Shown here piece after piece: positions 60,626-64,000 of a stretch of 64,000 nucleotides of DNA. The stretch spans positions 12,324,501-12,388,500 of the forward strand of contig NC_060107.1 of the NCBI RefSeq assembly GCF_021155765.1, read 5' to 3'. Under the pieces are notes generated by a model. The model saw only the letters and a program-made list of their open reading frames with translations. It did no database searches and was not told where the DNA came from. Source of the DNA: Diprion similis. Taxonomy: Eukaryota > Arthropoda > Insecta > Hymenoptera > Diprionidae. Each line of letters starts with the position of its first letter. Positions within the stretch are counted from its first letter, which is position 1. A program made the translations under genes and the position numbers.

Positions 60626-62023
60626 ATGACCAACGAAAATAAAGAAGATAAACAGTGAGTAGTTTTTGATGATGTTGAATAATACTGCTGGAAAAATTTT
60701 CCTTTTTCAATAGTAAAGATTTTTTAAATAGTTTGTTTTGCAATTTAACTCTGTACATTCAGGATTAAATTCCACATAGATTAGTTTGAGAATTTGTATC
60801 CAATATTTTTATGTTTTGTCATTTACAGATATGGACTTATTGTACCGAGCAAAAACCGACTCTCTGTACCTAAGCCTGGAAATGTTTTTGGGGAAGACAG
60901 TGGCTCTGATGCGGATGACGGATCAGATTGGGTCAGGAAAGCACTCAGAGCAGAGGGTGAAAAAAATTTGGTCAAAAAGCAAACGCAATTGACAATGAAA
61001 CGTGCATTGAAAGAAGACCCAACAGTGTATCAGTATGATGAAGTTTATGACACTATCGAAAGATCTAAAATCGAAGAAAAGATAAATAAAAAAACAGTGG
61101 AAAAGAAAGCAAAGTACATCGAAAATCTGCTGAAGGCAGCAGAGCGCAGAAAACGAGAGCAGGAACACCGAGTCGAAAGAATGGTACAAAAAGAGCGTGA
61201 AGCAGAGGGTGCGATGTTCGCTGACAAAGAAAGTTTTGTTACGTCGGCTTATAGGGCAAAATTGGAAGAATTCAAGAAAATGGAGGAGGAAGAGAAGAGA
61301 ATGGATAGGTTAGAGGCGATTGGCGACGTGACAAAACAGCAGGATATATCTGGATTTTACAGGCATTTGTATACACAAACTGTCGACGTTAACAGAAAAG
61401 ACGCGGATGGAAAAGACAAGGAGGTCAAGAAAGACGCAGACTCAACAAACACAGAAATAACTGATGTCGAGAAGTCTAAGGAAAACAAAGATCATGTGGA
61501 TAAAGATGACCCACTGACTACAGACTCGGAAAAGAATTCTGACCATGAAGATGAAAGTAATTTAGCCAAGGCACGGGAGTCTAGGAAAACCCTTGCAAAA
61601 GCAGGGAGTAACCGTCAGTACAGGAAGAGAGCTGCAGAAATATCTCAGTCAAGTTCAGAAGATGAATGCGATAATGAAAAAAATATGTTAAAAACAACAG
61701 TGGCTGAGACAAGTGAGGCACAAACGCCAGAAAAGCATACAAAATTATCATCCAATGATGGTAAAATAAAGACTAAGGACATTCCGACTGATACAAGCAA
61801 AGCACCCAGTGACACCAAACCTGAGGCAAACATATCTACTGCTGAAAATACCGCCAAACCATCTAACGATAAGCCAGACGTAGAGGATGGGGTGAAAAGA
61901 TTGAAGAAAACAGAACCCGAAGCGCCGAAAATATCAATATGGGAAAAACGAACTGTTGGACCAATTTTCGAAGCTGCATTAGAAAGATATTATGCAAGAA
62001 AGGCCGCCAGATCTTCTGGGTAA
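60626..62023 (+). CDS. Nsrp1: Nuclear speckle splicing regulatory protein 1
   Basis: This nuclear RNA-binding protein (CCDC55, DUF2040 family) affects alternative splice-site choice. A 29-nt first coding exon (60626-60654, MTNENKEDK) joins the exon 60829-62023 in frame, giving 407 residues; vertebrate NSRP1 is longer. The domain is clear at about residues 10-190: YGLIVPSKNRLSVPKPGNVF, the acidic DSGSDADDGSDWV, then a long charged helix (ERRKREQEHRVERMVQKERE) and DISGFYRHLYTQTV. The middle is acidic, Lys/Ser-rich and probably disordered. The C-terminus has the conserved WEKRTVGPIFEAALERYYAR. Confidence 0.94.
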
Positions 62024-62058
62024 TGCAAATTACATCTGACGAAGAGTTACTTTCCTAA

Positions 62059-62077
62059 AATAAAAATTGTAAATAAA
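62059..62077 (+). terminator. NSRP1 polyadenylation signals
   Basis: Two AATAAA hexamers (62059-62064 and 62072-62077) lie 36-54 nt after the stop, so the 3' UTR is probably very short. Confidence 0.65.
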
Positions 62078-63301
62078 TGTGAATTAAAGTTGTTGTACTT
62101 TTTAATTAATTCGAGAGAATAGTTTAATCTTTTTCCTCAAATCGTAAATCGTAAATACCTACACTCGTCAAGCATAAGAGAGTTTCTGTTTTCATTAACT
62201 GCGTGGTAATCATGTGACAATATACGGTCTTTACGAACTCGAAGCTTGTAGTTGTTTTTTAAACCTAAAATCGATAGAATCAAATTTTATTTGTTTGTAT
62301 GTTTAGGCTACTCGTCACTAATAATCTTCAGTATTTTATTGATACGAGGATTTTAAATCTTGACGAGATGAACAGTTTCAACAAATTCCGCCCAAATACA
62401 CCTAATACCAATGTATTTACTTGATATTTGAGGATATTTGCCTGCAGCTTCAACCTTCGTTGGTCAAAAAAAAAGTTGAACATGTAGCTACGTAAGATAA
62501 ATCAGCGGAAAAACGGCAAGTCAATTCCCGTTTAGTTAATATGAAAAAGTCAAGGCGCGGATTCGCGAATTAACTGCCTTGGCCAGTCACACTCATTACA
62601 TAGTAAGAAAATTCCTGATTGATCATCTGTCTGACTCAAAATTTGCAATCAATCTAGTATTTTAATTTAGGGCATAATGCTCCTTACCCTACTTTTATCG
62701 ACCGAGTCGTTTCTTTTAAGATTTTTGAATTAAATTTACATGTATAGCAAATATGAATTTTATACATTATTTATGCCAGGAAAAGTAGACCATCGGGGCT
62801 GTGATTGTGAAGCTTAATTTTTGCCTCTCTTTGAGTGAAGGGAGTGAAGATTGCTCAAGAAATTATGCGGTGACATGTCATTTTACACCTTATTAATTCT
62901 GCAACATGTAAACAGCGTTCAGAAAAAAAGTAGCAAAATAGGAGAATCATTCGGTCGGTAAGTGAATCAGAATCGACAGATCTGATACAAATTCCTGTTA
63001 GGCAGATAGTTGACAATGATAGCGGCTCGATTATAAAGTCGATAACGCAATATAAAAGCAATGTGGGTGTTAAATGAAAACGCATACATATGTATATTGA
63101 TTTTCGCGTTGGTGGTAAAATGGCCGTGTGACGTCACTACTTCACGTGGGTTTTGGGTTTCCCCCCACCGCGGAGCCACAATATGTTCTCTGCTGACGTC
63201 AGTCAAGCCTTCCGCTTAAAACGAGACGACAAGGGAGCTGGCCTGACACTGTGCTGTCAGCCCAATTTTCCCATTTTTCGCGTTAAGTTTCCCTTGCGAA
63301 A
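62078..63301. other. Intergenic region between NSRP1 and the carboxypeptidase gene
   Basis: AT-rich with no gene. The last 200 bp is GC-richer and carries the carboxypeptidase promoter elements. Confidence 0.6.
63129..63201 (+). promoter_or_regulatory. CRE/E-box cluster upstream of the carboxypeptidase gene
   Basis: TGACGTCA at 63129-63136 and again at 63194-63201, with CACGTG at 63143-63148 between them. All lie 100-175 bp before the ATG at 63302. Confidence 0.5.
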
Positions 63302-63781
63302 ATGGAATTGTATAGTTTGTTAAAGTGTACCGCAAGTGTTGTTTTTTTGTTATTTATAATATCCCTACCGTGTGATGGATATTCGCTACGCGAAGCCGAC
63401 GAAAGTGAGCAGGATATTAACGAGAATTTTATCACCCCGCATTACACGCACTATGATGAGCTTGTAGAGCTGCTAAAAAATCTAACCGAAAGTTATCCCA
63501 ACTTGGCGAAAGTCCATTCGATCGGTAAATCCGTCGAGGGCAGGGACTTGCTGGTTTTCGAAATATCGGAAAACGTCAATAACCGTCGGCTCGGCGAGCC
63601 GATGGTCAAATATGTTGCTAACATGCACGGCGACGAGGCTGTTGGCAGACAATTACTCGTCTATCTCGCTCAGTACCTTTTACACAATTACGGGAAAAAC
63701 GAGAGAGTCACTAAGCTCGTCAACAACACCGATATATACCTGATGCCGTCTATGAACCCCGACGGCTTCGAAAAATCTCAG
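63302..63781 (+). CDS. svr: Carboxypeptidase D-like precursor, first exon (partial gene)
   Basis: Metallocarboxypeptidases of the M14 N/E group remove C-terminal Lys/Arg from neuropeptides and other secretory proteins in the trans-Golgi. The exon encodes 160 residues: a signal peptide (about 1-26, hydrophobic core VVFLLFIISL), then the catalytic fold beginning YTHYDELVELLKNLTESYP. The zinc-binding HxxE is H109-E112 in NMHGDEAVGR, and the family motif MNPDGFE is at 151-157. The exon ends in phase 0 at GTATAA, and the rest, including the third zinc ligand and the catalytic Glu, lies beyond the window. Insects keep CPD (silver) and lack CPE, which favours CPD, but a CPM-like paralogue cannot be excluded. 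Confidence 0.88.
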
Positions 63782-64000
63782 GTATAAATGATCGCTCGTG
63801 CAACCTTTTTTTAGTTCCAAATTGACAAGTTACTCGTTGCAATAACCATCACAATTCCAAAGATACAGTTTTGTTTTTTTTCCTGCACATACTCGCAACG
63901 AATTTTATTAACTATATTCATATTTCAAAAACGATTTTCACGCCTAAATTTTGGCGACTATTTTTGTGAAGTCATACACCTATATTTAATATAAATTTCT
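63782..64000 (+). other. Start of the carboxypeptidase first intron
   Basis: AT-rich sequence after the donor, with no coding signal. Confidence 0.7.

Overview
This window is animal nuclear DNA, almost certainly from an insect. It is AT-rich, genes are split by introns with normal GT-AG sites, and every recognisable protein has an insect orthologue. Hymenoptera is my guess from the overall feel; the sequence does not prove the order. I see no bacterial, phage or CRISPR features, no tRNA or rRNA genes, and no transposon with an intact coding region.

Five genes are supported. (1) A reticulon (Rtnl1, minus strand) fills 1.95-42.9 kb. It has four alternative coding first exons (565, 48, 7 and 19 codons) that all end in the same phase, a 36-nt cassette exon, and four shared exons encoding a 192-residue reticulon-homology domain. 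(2) The serine palmitoyltransferase subunit 2 gene (lace/SPTLC2, plus strand) has ten coding exons at 45.24-50.92 kb that join without a frame error into 561 residues. (3) The centriole duplication gene Sas-4/CPAP/CENPJ (minus strand) lies at 53.75-57.94 kb. (4) The nuclear speckle splicing regulator NSRP1 (plus strand) lies at 60.63-62.02 kb. (5) The first exon of a carboxypeptidase D-like metallocarboxypeptidase (silver/svr type, plus strand) lies at 63.30-63.78 kb and runs out of the window.

Rtnl1 and lace are head to head across 2.4 kb that holds GC-rich promoter-like DNA. lace and Sas-4 converge across 2.8 kb of 3' and intergenic sequence. Sas-4 and NSRP1 diverge across 2.7 kb. NSRP1 and the carboxypeptidase gene are in tandem. 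The genes do not form one pathway. Rtnl1 and lace both act at the ER (membrane shape and sphingolipid synthesis), Sas-4 at the centriole, NSRP1 in the nucleus, and the carboxypeptidase in the secretory pathway.

The remaining DNA is mostly the long Rtnl1 introns. These carry many short non-coding inverted-repeat (foldback or MITE-like) elements, including a family with at least three copies that has related outward arms, and one element flanked by a 5-bp direct repeat. Other points of interest are three CACGTG boxes upstream of a short Rtnl1 promoter, possible LC3-interacting motifs in the long reticulon isoform, a coding-like island in the last Rtnl1 intron that fits the splice phase, a 54-bp palindrome in the likely Rtnl1 3' UTR, a 106-bp tandem duplication with one mismatch, and two full CRE sites in the carboxypeptidase promoter. 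I found no clear new biological system; the Rtnl1 isoform architecture is the richest signal.
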